From positions 72,501-136,500 of the forward strand of contig CAWZYM010000254.1 of the NCBI GenBank assembly GCA_963966185.1: DNA of 64,000 bases, written 5' to 3'. Position 1 is the stretch's first letter. Each line of letters opens with the position of its first letter. This DNA is from Rhabditoides inermis. Lineage: Eukaryota; Nematoda; Chromadorea; Rhabditida; Rhabditidae. Below the pieces are notes generated by a model. That model saw only the letters and a program-made list of their open reading frames with translations, did no database searches and had not been told where the DNA came from. The translations under genes were made by a program, and so were the position numbers. Below, piece by piece: positions 34,979 to 49,200 of this stretch.

Positions 34979-37807
34979 GCGGCTCTCGCCGGCTATAACG
35001 TTTCACTCATAAACGCGTTGCTGTAAACTTGCACCAAGCATTTTCCACGCCTGGCTGCTTGGACAGTCAGTGTCATACTCCAGACATGAATAAAGAAAAT
35101 CCTGTTTCACCTCACCACAGCATCTCTCCCTCTCTCGATAGAGCTTGCCGCGCAATCGCATGCGCGCGCTTTCTCTGTTTGCCCTCTTGCTCTTCCCGTA
35201 TGCAAATTACACTAAGCAGCGAAGTGATTGGCGTACTAGCGAGAGAAAGAGAAAGATGAGAGAAGAGTGAGCAGTTACTTTCACCCGGGTTTTCCTCGAT
35301 TAGTTTCTCATGAGTGTAGGGCGCTGGCAACTGACGATCGCCGAGTGAGTGAGGGCGGCCTTTTTCATACGCACTCACTGCGCCGTCCGGAACGCTTGAA
35401 ATTGACACTCTCCAAAAACGTTGCATGTCAGGGAAGGTGATTACGCCAATACGGACTCAAAAAGTGTCACACTCACACATGTGCGTAGTCTTGTGCAAGT
35501 AGGTAGCACTGTGTACTGCACTGGTTGAAAAGTGGAGTGGTCGTGAACATGCTCGTCGATGTTGTTGTGAATTCCTTAGTCGCCTCGCGTTTTGCAGGTG
35601 GTGGGTGGATCTCTCGCCGATCGCGCCGGACTCCGCAACGGAGACGTACTCGACGAGCTCGAAAGTATGTTCGTTTCAACCTTCGTGTTTTTTTCATGTC
35701 ATTAGGAATGTCAATTGTTAGACCATTTTTCTCCCCTTTGTCTGTCGCGGTCCGTGGTGTCTCATAGAATTCTAAAAAGTTACAATAAGAAGAGTAATGG
35801 TAAAGAACTCGTTTGCAGACCTGGGCAACCTGGACATGCAGGCGGTCGATCGACTGCTCGTCACCGCACGCGACAAGATCGAGCTGGTCGTCCACAGGTG
35901 GGCTCACTCGGTTATTCCCTTTTGTATTTCTTGGTAGATGATTTGTTTGCGCATGTTTTCTTGCTCGTAACACAGCTGGCGGTCGTTAGCCACACCTTCC
36001 CGCTTCTTTTTATACGCCTCGTTCGGCGATCCACTCACACAGCCGACACACACAACGCGCTGTTTTTTGCAATCACCCCCAGATCGGAACGTACACTGAT
36101 TCAACTGTAAAATTGATCAGGTACTTCAGGTGAATTCCCACATTCTCTTGCCTCGGGCGGTACGCATAGTTGTGGGCGATTGCAATCGAGATGTCCCGCC
36201 GCGAGAAAGGGAGAAAGTGGAAAGGGAGAGTGGAGATATACGATAAGATGTTTCCTGTGATTCATGCGAGACTGACCGCAGCGACTCTTTTTCTCACACC
36301 TGCATCATGATATCTCGAATATATCAATATATGAATCATAGGAGCAATAAAAAGACGGCCGCTATGACGGCGAAAGTACACTGCATACATGCTCGGACCA
36401 AATGTTGTCAGAATCAAATTGAAATTCAAAAGTGTTAATCACAATCAGCCTTGAACACCGATCAGTGACTCACTGCAGTTCCATTTTGGTGATAAATGAC
36501 GCCGCTCTATAATGATGTATGTAAATAGGGCTGTGGGGGGGGGGGGCGAATAGAGGAGCGAGAGAGCGTGTGATTGGGGGAGGGCGCAGAGAGCGTATCA
36601 TGGACCGCGGGGTGTGTGAGAGAGACCGCCCCACTAGTGCGCCCGTAGTCGCTTCCGCAACGATGGTACAGCTCACGGCCGCTCCGAAACCATGGTAAAG
36701 CTTTCCTGATAGTAATGTGTCAATGAGTAATCACTGCGAACGCGTTCTGATCACCTCCTTATCACACACTTCATTAATCTCCGACGGATTTCACTCTCGC
36801 GCCGTGGAGGATTAGGGTCACTGGGGATTTGTCCACTTTATCCAATAACTTATCACAGAAATGGTCGTCAACAGGTAGGATGAGTTCCATTATGCAAACA
36901 CTAGCTGTATGACATAATTTTGATTATGATCATTGCCAGGAACGGCGGTGGTCAGCCGCAGCAGACGCGTGTGTGGCGTCCGGAGATCACTCTGGATGGA
37001 CCGCCGGCGCAGCAGAGCGTCAGGGTCAACCTGCAGCACAACAGCGATGTGGGTTATGAAGCTGTATTGATTGCATACTATTCCAGTTTCCATTGTTTTT
37101 TATCGCTCGTCACTTTTAAATGCACACCATTTTCGATTGGGTGAACACTTTGACAGCGCAAAACATGCCGTATCCGCGCACAATGATTGTGCTGCCTTGC
37201 AGACCGTCCCGCCGAAGGGCTTCAACTCTGCGGCGCTGCCGTTCGACACCGATCCGCGGGTGAAGCACAACCAGTACAACTCGCCTTTGGGACTCTACTC
37301 GGCCAGCAACGCGGTGGAGCAGTACAACCAGCAGACGGCTGGAGTGCTCGGAAATGAGTGAGTCTTGTTCACGCGCACGTTAACTCAGTTCTTGACCCGA
37401 GTGAGTCACGTCTAGTCTTGTTCAATGTGTTCCATGCTTCGTTCCAGTAGAATACTGATAAGAGAACCTACAGTTATTTTCATTACACTTCTTATTTTTT
37501 TTGGAACACAGTATGTGTTTAAGTATTGGTTAGTCAAAATTGAAAACTCTTCCTCTGATTCTTTCTGTCCATCTCTCTGTCTCTCTATCTCTTGTTTTTG
37601 GTCATTCAACAGCTCCGTCTTTTCGCGTTGTCCTTGACTGGGTGGTTTTTGCTATGCGTGAATTGGGAGGCGATTTGCGTTGGTATTTTAACAGTTTCGA
37701 GCGAAACTAGATCACCTGCCGTGCTAAAGCGACTCATCTCGGGAGAAGAGTGAGAGAATCCGTTGCGCTCGCGCGTACATCTAGGATCCGGGGGCGCATC
37801 TCTCTCC

Positions 37808-37852
<45 letters not shown>

Positions 37853-40224
37853 TCTCTCTCTTTCTCACTTCGCGTTCTCGCATCCTATCTCTCATCCTGC
37901 ATACAGCAGAGTCATGTCGAACACACACATTTCGCACACACATGGTTTCTTCCCCTGGGGAAGAAAGGGATCTAATTGGGTCACCTATGCGCACTACACT
38001 GTCGGCTGATCGAGAGTATCGACTTATCGATTGATTGATCATCTCTATCCCAATTACCTGATCTGAGCTCACACGCACGCTCGCTCAGTCCTTGATTTGT
38101 CAATCTGCATGTGCCGCGCGGCGATTTACATTTAGATGATCGGATTATCTCGAGTTTATGCGGGTGTTTGGTGGGGAGAGCGGAAGAGACACGAAAACAA
38201 ATCACTATCACAAATGGGGCAACATAAACACATGTTCATCAAACAGAAACCTTCGCGTTCTGGGTCAGAACAAAAAAAAATTCTTTCACTTATATGCAGT
38301 GCGCTCTGGTCGTGAGATATGGAGATGGTAGCCACTGACACACCCGCCAATTCACAGTGATAGACAATCATGCAGTCCGTAGAGTCCCGCTGTTTCCCGT
38401 TCCTGCCTTGTCTTCGTCGTTGTCTCCGCCTGTTGGCACGTAGAACAAACTTATTCCCTTGTTGATATAACCGGCATTCAAAACGCACTTGCCAGTGGTT
38501 TTTTTGGTCGAATTTGTTCAATTAGCGAGCTTTCACAGAATTTCTGTTTTGTCTCATAGATAATGAAATGTATAACATGCATTGATACACGACGATTTAA
38601 TTCCATCAATTATCAGTATTATGAATGTGTAGCTGGATGGGAGAAGTATGCGTGATTACTTGCTCACACAATGACTGCCATCTCATCGTTTCTTATGTGA
38701 TGCTCTCTCTCGGTCTCGTTTAGAGTCGATGGCTTGTCAATTGGGTCGACTGTGGTCGCGTTGACCACAAGAGTCGTCGTTCCTTCCTTGGACTCTCTCG
38801 ACGGTCTGGCTTGTTTCTTCTCTTCAGATTCAGACTCATCAGACTCCTCCGACGATTCGTCAGACTCGGTAGACGTCGCGTTGGCTAAAGTTCACGATTC
38901 TACATGTCATAGCAACTCTATATACGTTGCTAGCAACAACTATTATAAAAAAAAAATTCAAGGTCGCGTTACAAATGAATAATCAGTCAGTGATTGCAAA
39001 CCGCTCTCGTCGGTCTTGGTCATGACGCTGTAGATGTTCCTCTTCCTCCTCTCTGCGATCGCGATCGCCTCCTCGAGCAGTTCCTCTTCAGGCTCTGCCG
39101 TGGACGTCGAGACGTTAGAGGACGCCTTAAAGATACAGTGGCGACTTAATTCTGCAACTAGCTCTCTCAAACGCGCTTTACCACGCATGCAAAACAATTG
39201 CCGTAGACGGGACTCGAACCGGCGAGGTCTGTGCCACTACTACGGCGCACACACGCAATAAGCCACATAGTAAGTGAACGGGCTTCTTTCATCAGGGATT
39301 GTGTGTTCTTCCGCCATTTCTGCCGTTTTAGCAATAATGAAGATTTCAACGGAATGGATGTCGTGGCGGGACCAATTTTGAGAGTTTGACATAAAATGTT
39401 GCAACAGCGAGTTGCAACATTTGAAAGCAATGGATGATCGTTGTTCTTTTTCACAATTCGATTATGATTTGGGTTAAAGAAGAACTCCGGGGAAAGAATC
39501 ACCGGCCCCAAAACATTAGCGCGCCCGGAACCAGATTTTGGCTGGAAACCGCGAGTACGGCAGCGATGGGCAGCGGAGCGAGGCTCCGCCCTCGTCTAAT
39601 TAGGCTATTTGGACAAAGGAATCGTAATAAATAATTCAAAAACGTAACTTTTTAAAGCCTCTCAGAATTTTCATTGCCAGAATCGTGTTCCTAAGTATCA
39701 TTTTGCACCTATTCACCGGCATTCCTATTTTCCCCGGAGTTCTTCTTTAACATGGTTCTTTCGAACATTCCGAGTCAAAATAAGTCGACAGTACTTTCAA
39801 TATTGATCATCTGACGTTTGCACGATGTGTATATCTTGATAAGATGAAACAGCTTTCACTCTTCTGTTTTTGTCTGTCCGCCCGATACCACTAATTTCTG
39901 GGAGGCACTAAGCATTTGGCAAACCTCTGCGAACCATCTGTGCAGGTTGATATCAAGCAATTTGAACTCGCCTTCCTCTTGATCCTTGAATAGAGCGAGG
40001 AGTTGTCGGATCGACGACGGCGGGTGTCGGTGACATTGCCGAGGAAGTGGTAGGGGTGGATGGGCAATGCGTCGATCTAGAAACAGTAGAGGACAGCGAC
40101 CGAGAGAGCTGCTCACCTCCTGCACCATCACCTCTTCCAAAATGCCTTCTAGCTGGTCCGCGTCGTCGGGTGAGAGCGTGTTGAGCAGCTTCTCTGCCTG
40201 AAAATAGAAAAGTGACAGAGAGAA

Positions 40225-40265
<41 letters not shown>

Positions 40266-43200
40266 TGGAAGAAAGCAGACCATGTCGTTCATCTGCACCC
40301 CTTTGATGTCCTTTCTTTCGAACACACTGTCGATCTCTTTTGCCACCGCCTGCGCTTCCGGAGACAGCGATTTCAGCTGCATGAAAATGGTCGTTTCATA
40401 ATTCATTCCTAATTCAGAGTTCGGGCTATTTTATTGTTTAGTATCCAGATTCGTGTATAATACCAACGCAAAAAAATTGAATCAAGCATTTCTTTGGGAG
40501 TACACTCTCAATTAGCGGTTAGTAACCAATACAGAACTCGTATATTATCTGTCAAATTTTCAAGACTACAAAAAGAGCCTAATCCTCTAACTCCATTTCT
40601 TTACATTCATTTGTTCTTTTTTGACATCACCGACCTTCTCGTCGACCACTTTCTGAAGCTCGTTTGACTTGTTTTCATATCCACTTTCCATCTGCTCAAC
40701 TCGGGCCTACAAAAAATGATGTCAATGTTATCACAAGTCACAATCTTCTGTCACCTGCACATCTTGAGGCAAAGTAGCAATAAACTCCTTCATCATCTTG
40801 TCCTGATCGCTGATAATCAACGTGTCGTTTCTGAAAATTATATTTGTGGTTCGCATAGTGAATGACACTGACTGTAAAATAGCGTAGAACCGCTCGGTCT
40901 GCGCGTCTGTCATTCCGAGAACATCTTGCGCCGTCTTTCGCAGCTCTTGTCTATAAAAAAGCGATCGAAAAGTCTTGTGTCTGAAAGCTCACTGTGGTTT
41001 TTCCTGTACATTGTCGGACGAGGCGGCGACGGAGAATAGAACGACGACACACAACCAGAACATGTTCAACACTGCCCATCAGTTCTCCTCTGTCCACTCT
41101 ATACGAAGGGGATCAACTCCCCTATCCATCGTTATCCCTCTATAACGACTGTTGTTCACCAAGTGAACTGCGTGTTAGTGAGCGTCGCTACTGAAAATAG
41201 ACGTTTGATGATTGTGACAAAGTAAAGAGTACGGTAGAATTAATTGTGATGTTTGTGTTTTCAGTTCGAAGGTGAGCGCGGGCCAGCAGCAGCCGGGCTA
41301 TCTCCGCTCCGAGACACTGCGCTTGCTGCAGGAGCAGGAAAAGCCCGGTCGGTCGCTTAGTCACGATCAGTTTCGTTGACTTGTCAGTATTGCAGCCCAC
41401 ACGCTCTCCTCGCATCCGAACCCGTCCGGTCTGCCCCTTTGCTATGTCTGCGGACGCGCCATTCTGTGAGTGAAGTGGTGGATATATTCATTATGTGTTT
41501 CTTTTTTTCTGACCGACTCAATGTTAGAAAATTCTAAGCAGCGCATTCAAATGCGCGTATTGCTGTAAGAAAAAGAAAGAAAAAAGAATACGTCTGGTTT
41601 ATAGAGATCACAACCATGGTCATCGAATCTTTGCGAGAACAATGTGATGCTGATAGATGTTATCCAAAAGTGATGCTGATAGATGTTATCCAAAAAAATG
41701 GTTATATTCCGTTTTTGGTGTCGCTATCTTTTCTCGGAAGCGAGATACGCGCGCGCCCCCGAGATCGGGATAGCCGCCAATTGACGAATGGTTTTCTAGG
41801 TGGAAAGGAGGGGCGCACTTTCGCTCCCGGCAGTCAGCGAGTGCAGTTTTCTGCACTGTCTGTGGGTCGCAGTGATATCAAACGAATTGGTTCTCAGAAT
41901 ATGTCCACAGTAGTGTTGTGGTTAGCAATGCGCCCGTCAAGGTGTGACGTTCGAGTTCGACTCCGGGTGGTTGTGAATTTTTTGTTCTTCATGGTTTTAT
42001 AATGAAATAACATTGGAATGGTAAACTTCCCTATCAGAGTTACCTTTTTTTGCAGTTTTTACACGATTTTGGAGTCAACTCCCCAGAGTTTGTGTTGTTG
42101 ATAATTCGACGTAATGCAACAAAAGCTCATGCATTATTCTAACAATCGAAATAGTACACAAACCTGCTCGAATCGTTGACCCAGATATAGTCGATGTCGC
42201 AACGTCAATTTGGAGATGTAACATAGTTGCTCTTCTACATTTCAATGCAAAAAGAGCAAGCTTGTTGACTATTTTGATTGATAGAATAATGCATGAGATT
42301 TTGTTGCATTACGTCGATTAAACATTAACACAAACTCTACTTTCACGCCAGTCTTTTTTAAAGATAATTTCTCTAGCTCTATCTATCGCCGAAAAAAAAT
42401 GTTCTTGAAAAAAGAGAAATGATTCTTTACATAGTGCTTTATTCACAGATAAGTAACAATCCTAGAACTAAATGAACCTAAATTACGTGAAATGTCACAA
42501 CTGAATAAACCTGAATTGCGGATCACCAAAATCACAAATCACATATTTGTCTTTGTGGAAAGTTGTCTGCATACATGATATTATACAAATGACAACTGTG
42601 AAAAACTCAGATTTCTAGCTTTATCTCACGCTGAAAACAGTGTTCCTAACTTGCTTGAGTCAAAAAAGAGTTTGTGTTAACAAAAGTTGATTTGAATGAC
42701 GTGGCATGTTACATGTTTGACATAATGACAAAATGTGCACATGGTGAGGGTATGACAAACTTTCTCATGCACTGAAAAGTAGTAATTCTGTATTTTTTTT
42801 CGGTCATTTCTGATGCAGCAAAAAAAAGACTGCGCTTATTCGCATTTGTGCGAAATGACAGCAGTATGGATCATTTACGCACCTATGTATATTATTATTT
42901 ATTCTGGTCGTCCGAATTTGTCGTTAATAAAAGAAAGCACACTATGGAAATAAATGTGAGTTTCTTTTTTTCGTACACATTTCTTGTAAAGAAAGTGAAC
43001 CTGTCTCGTAGCGATAAAAGGTAATCCCAGTGACTGATCACCATCTCGGTACGCAATACGCAATCAGCTTACTGTAAATGCGTTTTTGTGGTGCGCCCTC
43101 TCTGTCATCACTTTTTGAAGCTCGAACCTTTAAGCCTGTGCAGCCTATTTTCGTGTATTCTAATCTGTGCCAAACCGCTTGCCATCGTATTCATCATGCT

Positions 43201-46200
43201 TATCTCCCAGAGCACCAACCACGCAAACAATACGTTTATCGTATAGCTCGCAGAAAAGTGTCATTGAACCCAAAATGTCATTGAACCCAAACTGTTGACG
43301 TCGGCGAGGCATCTAGACAGTTCGTCGCTTGAAGATGTCATCTGAAGAACGGGCAAAGTGTCGCGGAGCTCTTGCCGATTCGCTCATCAGACGGTTCTGT
43401 GCCCTCGCAGCGTTCACGTAGATCCACATGCAAGACACCTCAACGAGTTGCAATCAGTCCACTTTGTTCGCATAACAACGCAATCTTCACCGAGCAGCAG
43501 CCCTTTTTCGAGGTTGCTACGTTTTTGCGCATCTGCGCATTTCGAGGTGTGAAACGAGCGTGAAATTGTCTGCGTATATTTCTCTCTGTTTGAAATCGTT
43601 CATCCTACACATACATACGCATTCATACGTCATGCGTGACAGTGACAGAAAGTGTATGTATAACAAGGAACCTGTCCGATGCAGAGAAGCAGAGACAAGA
43701 CGACTGCCAATAGACGCATCGCTCCTGCAAAACCCTGAATATGATCGAAATGAAACTCGTGTCACGTGTCATGTGTTTTGTTCTAAAATATGAGAAAACA
43801 GGCAAACAACAAAAAAGAGGCGATTTCAAAGAGAGAACTGCATAACAAACACAGAAAGACAAGAAACGTTTGGATGCAGAAAACTGAATTGATAGTAAAA
43901 GACACTCAGAATGATGTATAGCAAGATTATATGGCAAGCGCGATAAATGTTTAGGTTTTGAGGCCTCAAATATCAGTCCTCTAAGAACTCTAATCCGATA
44001 CAAAGTCTCTATGCGCGTTTTCCGCATTGGTCTCACTCTTAGTAATGTTATACTTGGTACGCTTGGTTTTTGTTTCATGGCGTGTTTATGATATGTAAGC
44101 TGAGGATTTTGGCATAAATAGGGGCGTTGGCAAAAGTGACAGGAAAGAAATAATTGCATTGCCAGAATGCACTGCTACAATCAAACAGCGTCAATTAAAT
44201 TTCTGCGGAGCATATGACATACCCACTAGAATAAAAAAAAAACAGTGGGCACATTTAGCAAAACGAAATTAATACAATAATTGTTGAACTACATACTTGA
44301 CAAATAAAAAAGAGCAGTTGTACTTTGCGTCAAAACAGAACGAGTATGCGTGAAGTTCTGTGATGGGACAATGTATAGCGAGATGGCTCTTCGTGGACAG
44401 TTACCAAACATCAGTTAGATGGTTCACATCTTGATTTCAGTGGTGTGATGGCGCGCGCGGCCGGCCACGACGTGCACGGCGACTGTCTCTCGTGTGCCAC
44501 CTGCGGCAACAGCCTCCGCAACGTCGGACACCACTTCATAGACGGTCAGTGCTCACGTCACGACCATGTGAAGAAGGAGACACGACGATTCAGACTCGTA
44601 ATCCATCGTGTATAGCGAATAACTTCAAACCGCAATATTCTATCAAACACTGTCGATCTGATCAACTATTTACTTTACGCACAAGAGATAGAGAAAAAAG
44701 ATGAATATACTGTGAACACTCACACCAAAATGAAGAGATGATGTGCTGAGAAGAATGTGTTGTCTTTTATATTGTGGGCTCCACCCCCACACGCATCCTT
44801 TATCCTTTTTTTCTTTCTTCTCTTTTATCTCTCCTCACTTCCTTGCACCCTCTTTCCTTCTTACCCCTTTTCTTCTTCACGCATCTCATAATCTAGGGAC
44901 CGCAACGTGAGGTGTAGAATTTGTGTCGAAATCATGTAACATTTTCTGACTGGACGCGTTACTTGCTCTAATTAGCGTAGAACGATTCGCCCTTCCGCGC
45001 TGATTCCAACGGTATTCGATTTATGGGAAAACGTGCCCCGTAAAGTATTGAAAATCGATAAAGAGTGATATGATGACGTCATATTTCTTTGATCTAGCCG
45101 CTATTGCCCAAAATGAGTAATGAAAAATGGTGTCATAAGAGACGTAATTCATCGAGTACTGATTTATTATGATCAAACAAAGCGTAGTGCTACTATTAGA
45201 AACGATTATATTCATAATTTAACTATTAATGACGTCATCAGTTCTTTGATCTAGCCGCCCTCTGTCGCACTTTCCCTGTGTGAGCGAGCGCTCGGGTGCG
45301 CGCGCGCCGCGCGGAATCAGAGCGCAATGTGAACGATGAATCTTATGAACATTATATATTTTCGAAATCAGCTTGAAACGATCTACATTATTATACAAAC
45401 TGCTATACCACATCCAAACTTCTGAAATTCTCATTGTGGTCCCTACTCATAATCTATTATTTTTGAAGAAACATTCAACGTCTATTGAAATATACGTAGG
45501 GCAGATGGAAAACAGCAGATGGTATGGCAACAAACAAATCAAATATTTTCCTCTCTGCATTTTCGATATTGAGTATGCGAAGTTGTGAAAGGCGCCATAA
45601 ATGATGCAATGTCATTAATGATGCAATTTTTGCATAGAAAATCGTGTGAAAAGCGCCCGGAACTTTAATTAACTTGCACATAAATAAGCTTGTTCAAAAG
45701 AGAAAAGTGTAGAAATGTGTAAAAGCGTGCACGCTGGATGGTCTCTAACTTCTCGGCATTTTCAGTACAAATGTTAAATTGCTATATTCTGGTATTTTTC
45801 ACATCCCGGTGCTGACTCAATTTCGAACATCATAATGTACACCTTTGAACATGACTTCCAACTTTTCAATCTTTTGAACATGACTTCTAATCTGAAAAGA
45901 AAATTCATCATATTCATGTAGTAGGCAAGGGTTTGAACATTTGAACGGATAAAACTGACCAACGTTAAAGAGAAATATTATAACTCTAGCTTATTCTAAT
46001 CGTGTAGAAAAAAAAACTTTTTGAGATATGAAATTGTATCTTACCTACAGCATTACATGCCTAAAATAATCATCACTAACTTACAGCATTACATGCCTAA
46101 CGATACATATGTATGTGTCTACAACATGCATAACAAAAGACAACATGCATCTCACAACGCCTAATATGGTAATTGTACAAAGAGTGTAGTGACGTAAATG

Positions 46201-49200
46201 TGTTTTAGTTCATGCTCGAACATACAAATATTACAAACCACAGACAAATACCAATCACGACCATATGAAATTCTAACCAGTGTTTCCAGACTGAAAAAGA
46301 TGAAAAAGGTTGCAGGCAAGTTCTACTGTGATGTTCATGGTTCGCAGAGGAAGGGAGGGTTCAACGCGCCTTCCGGCCGATCCAGCATCAACCCCGACCT
46401 CGCCGTGTGAGTTATTTTAGAAGCGTTTTTGCTATTCTAATGTGTCATTAATCTCGCAGTTACTCGATTTGGCTTTAATCACTACTCATAGGCAACTGTA
46501 CTAATATAGTTGGAAACATGCAGTGTTAACTGACGTGTTTTCTGTGGGCAGTCTCTGTTTTCTTCTCATCAGTGAGAAGAATAAATGACATAGTTTGTCT
46601 TAAAACGCATCGTTGCATTTATCGGTTAGCTTTTTTGAAACGTTTCTTACTTTTTTGATGGCAGTGTTACGCAAAATTGATGAAAAACAAGCAACGTAAC
46701 TACGTAACCGCTTTGTATCTTCTATACATGAATACTTTTTCGCTTCAGCAAAAATTGGTCGGTCGAGGCCATTATTGAGGGAGTTGCTTTTGTCAAACTA
46801 TCAGCGTGATGGTTTGTGCACTGTGTTGCTCCATCTTCCATCACTTTGCTCATTCATCTCAAAAGAACGTGGTCAGATTCAACAGCGAGAGAGTACAGCC
46901 TATAGACTCTCTGCGATGTGCATGGAATGTCAGTGGGAGACACGGGAACGCGCATTCATAATACATGACTCACGGCTCACGCATTCGAGAGATTGACGAT
47001 GTGTAGGTGGGAGCCAGCGAATATCTCACGGATGCCGGTCATTCCGGAACCGTGTGGGTTTTTTTCTGAATTGAGCGCCGCATCGGACGCTTCCAAGCAC
47101 GCAAAGAAGCATGTGAACGTTCAGCGACCAGAACTAACGAAACCTAGACATTGTAGGGCAAAAAGTTAGTACACAATCGTTTCAGTCGCTCCACTCCCAC
47201 TGCGGCGCAGCCTTTCCGCCAGCCGGAGCCGCCCCGGGGCAGCTACCAGCCGGAGGTACGCTTGGTATTGCTATATGTACTCTCATCAACTGATAAAACA
47301 ACTCGAATGGAAACATTAGAGTACACACTGCTAGTAGCATATTCAAATGAACGTTTTCTGGGAAAAGTGGAGACATTAACACATACATACACACACTATA
47401 GTTGACTTGCGCTTTCTCTATAGCAGTATTCGACTAGGAACAACCCTTCAGGTGATGTCTCGGCGTCCGCTGTCCGTCTCGCCGACGCCGCCCCATGTGA
47501 ACACCTCCTCCAGCCACGTCTCCAGCCACACCACCTGGGGAACGCCCAAGACACAGGGAACTATCAGGTGAGTCGACCGAATAGTGTACTTTCTTGATAG
47601 ACTGTTATATGTTGCTGTTGTGTGATGATTGATATGTGTAGTGAGCCGTGAACGCTTCTACATACGTGTATGTAAGCTGTTAGCACAACGGAGAAAAAAC
47701 GTTTGTTTCAGGTATAGTTTGAGTTTTTTTTCATTAACATACAGTCTGAAGTCTCTGAAGTCTAAAGTACCCAGAAACAAATGTGATCGTAGAACTGTGA
47801 AAAAAACAAGAAAAAATAAAAGTACTCTCTTCGATTTATTCTGTGATCTCAAAGATATGAACGAATGCACAAACTTGTAAGTATATTTCTGTTTGAGCCC
47901 TGCCGCCCGCGGCGTTCCGACCTCGCACTCCTTCGGAGACCACTCGCACCAGCACAACCACAGGACCACCAGCAACTATCAGGTGGGAAAGAACACGTTA
48001 TCGATGGGACATTTTTCATGACCGTATATGCGTTGTACCTAGCTGAACAATTGTTTGCAGTCTAACTCGATGAACTCGCTCGGCGCTCAGATGCAGCAGC
48101 TGAACGTCTCGGCGCCGCCGCCGCTCCCCAGCCAGCCTCCTCCCGGTACGCAGAGTGTGTATGTGTGTGTGTGAGTGTGTTGCAGTGCTGTCTCCTGTCT
48201 CTGTCCACTGTCTATGTCCGTCGTCCCATTGCAGGCGTCGGCCACTCGCCGCGCGTGCCCCAATCCATCCGAGCAGCCGTGTCTCCGAGAAAGAAGAAGC
48301 GGGGCGACCGCGTGTGGCCGCCGCCGAAAGGGGTGAAGACGGTGCCGTACTGGCAGATCGAGGCCAAGCAGGGCAAGTTGTCGCGGGCGGACGAAGAGGA
48401 TGGGGAGTGGAGAGACGACATGTCGCTGTCCGAGATGGTGCGTGAGATGGACCGACACACGCCGACGCCGAGTCGCACGCCGAGCAGGAGTCAGCGAGCA
48501 GACGAGGTCAGTGCGATGCGGCCGCAGCATGCCAAGGCCATTGTGCACCACCCACTGCCTCCACCCGCAGTCGCGCCTGTCGCAGCCGCTCCGCCACCGT
48601 CTGCTGTTGGAGACCCGGCCACCGTCGATTTCCGCAGTATCTCTCCGGCTGAGCCCGTTGTAGAAGAGACTGTGAGGGTGTCGCCCAAAGCTGGGAAGCC
48701 CGAGCCACGAGCAGAACCGTCGGCGCCGCTTTTGCCGAGAGTGCGGCGGTTCTCGTCGAAGGAGCTGCTCGATCAGGTGAATGACGTGGCGTCGGCGCTG
48801 CAGGACTACGCCGAGAAGAAGAAAACGGAGGAGCTGCGGCCAGTGTCGCTGCTGGTGCGCGCCTCCTCTCCCACTCCATTTCGCGCCGCGCCGCCACACC
48901 ACACTGCGCACAGTGAAGTCGAGCCCCACCGACCCATCAACCTCAACATCAACGCCGCGCACAACACCACCCTCTATGGAGTCAACACCGCGCCGAAGCC
49001 ATTCACTTCGCCTAGGGGTGACACTACTGGAACGAGCCCGGTAGCCACATCATCCACAACTGTCTGCGATAAGGTGAACACACCCGAGGTGGCCGTGGCG
49101 AGCGTCGTGGATATTCGCAAGCCGGAGGCGGCAGTGACAGCGAGCACAGCGGAAGAAGACGAGCTCACCGAGACGACACAGCCCACGGAGCCGGACTACG

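Noticed and set aside
48087..48962. 291-residue minus-strand open frame opposite alp-1 exon 14
   Set aside because: It is an antisense shadow of the GC-rich, codon-biased exon 14, with no motif and no splice logic.
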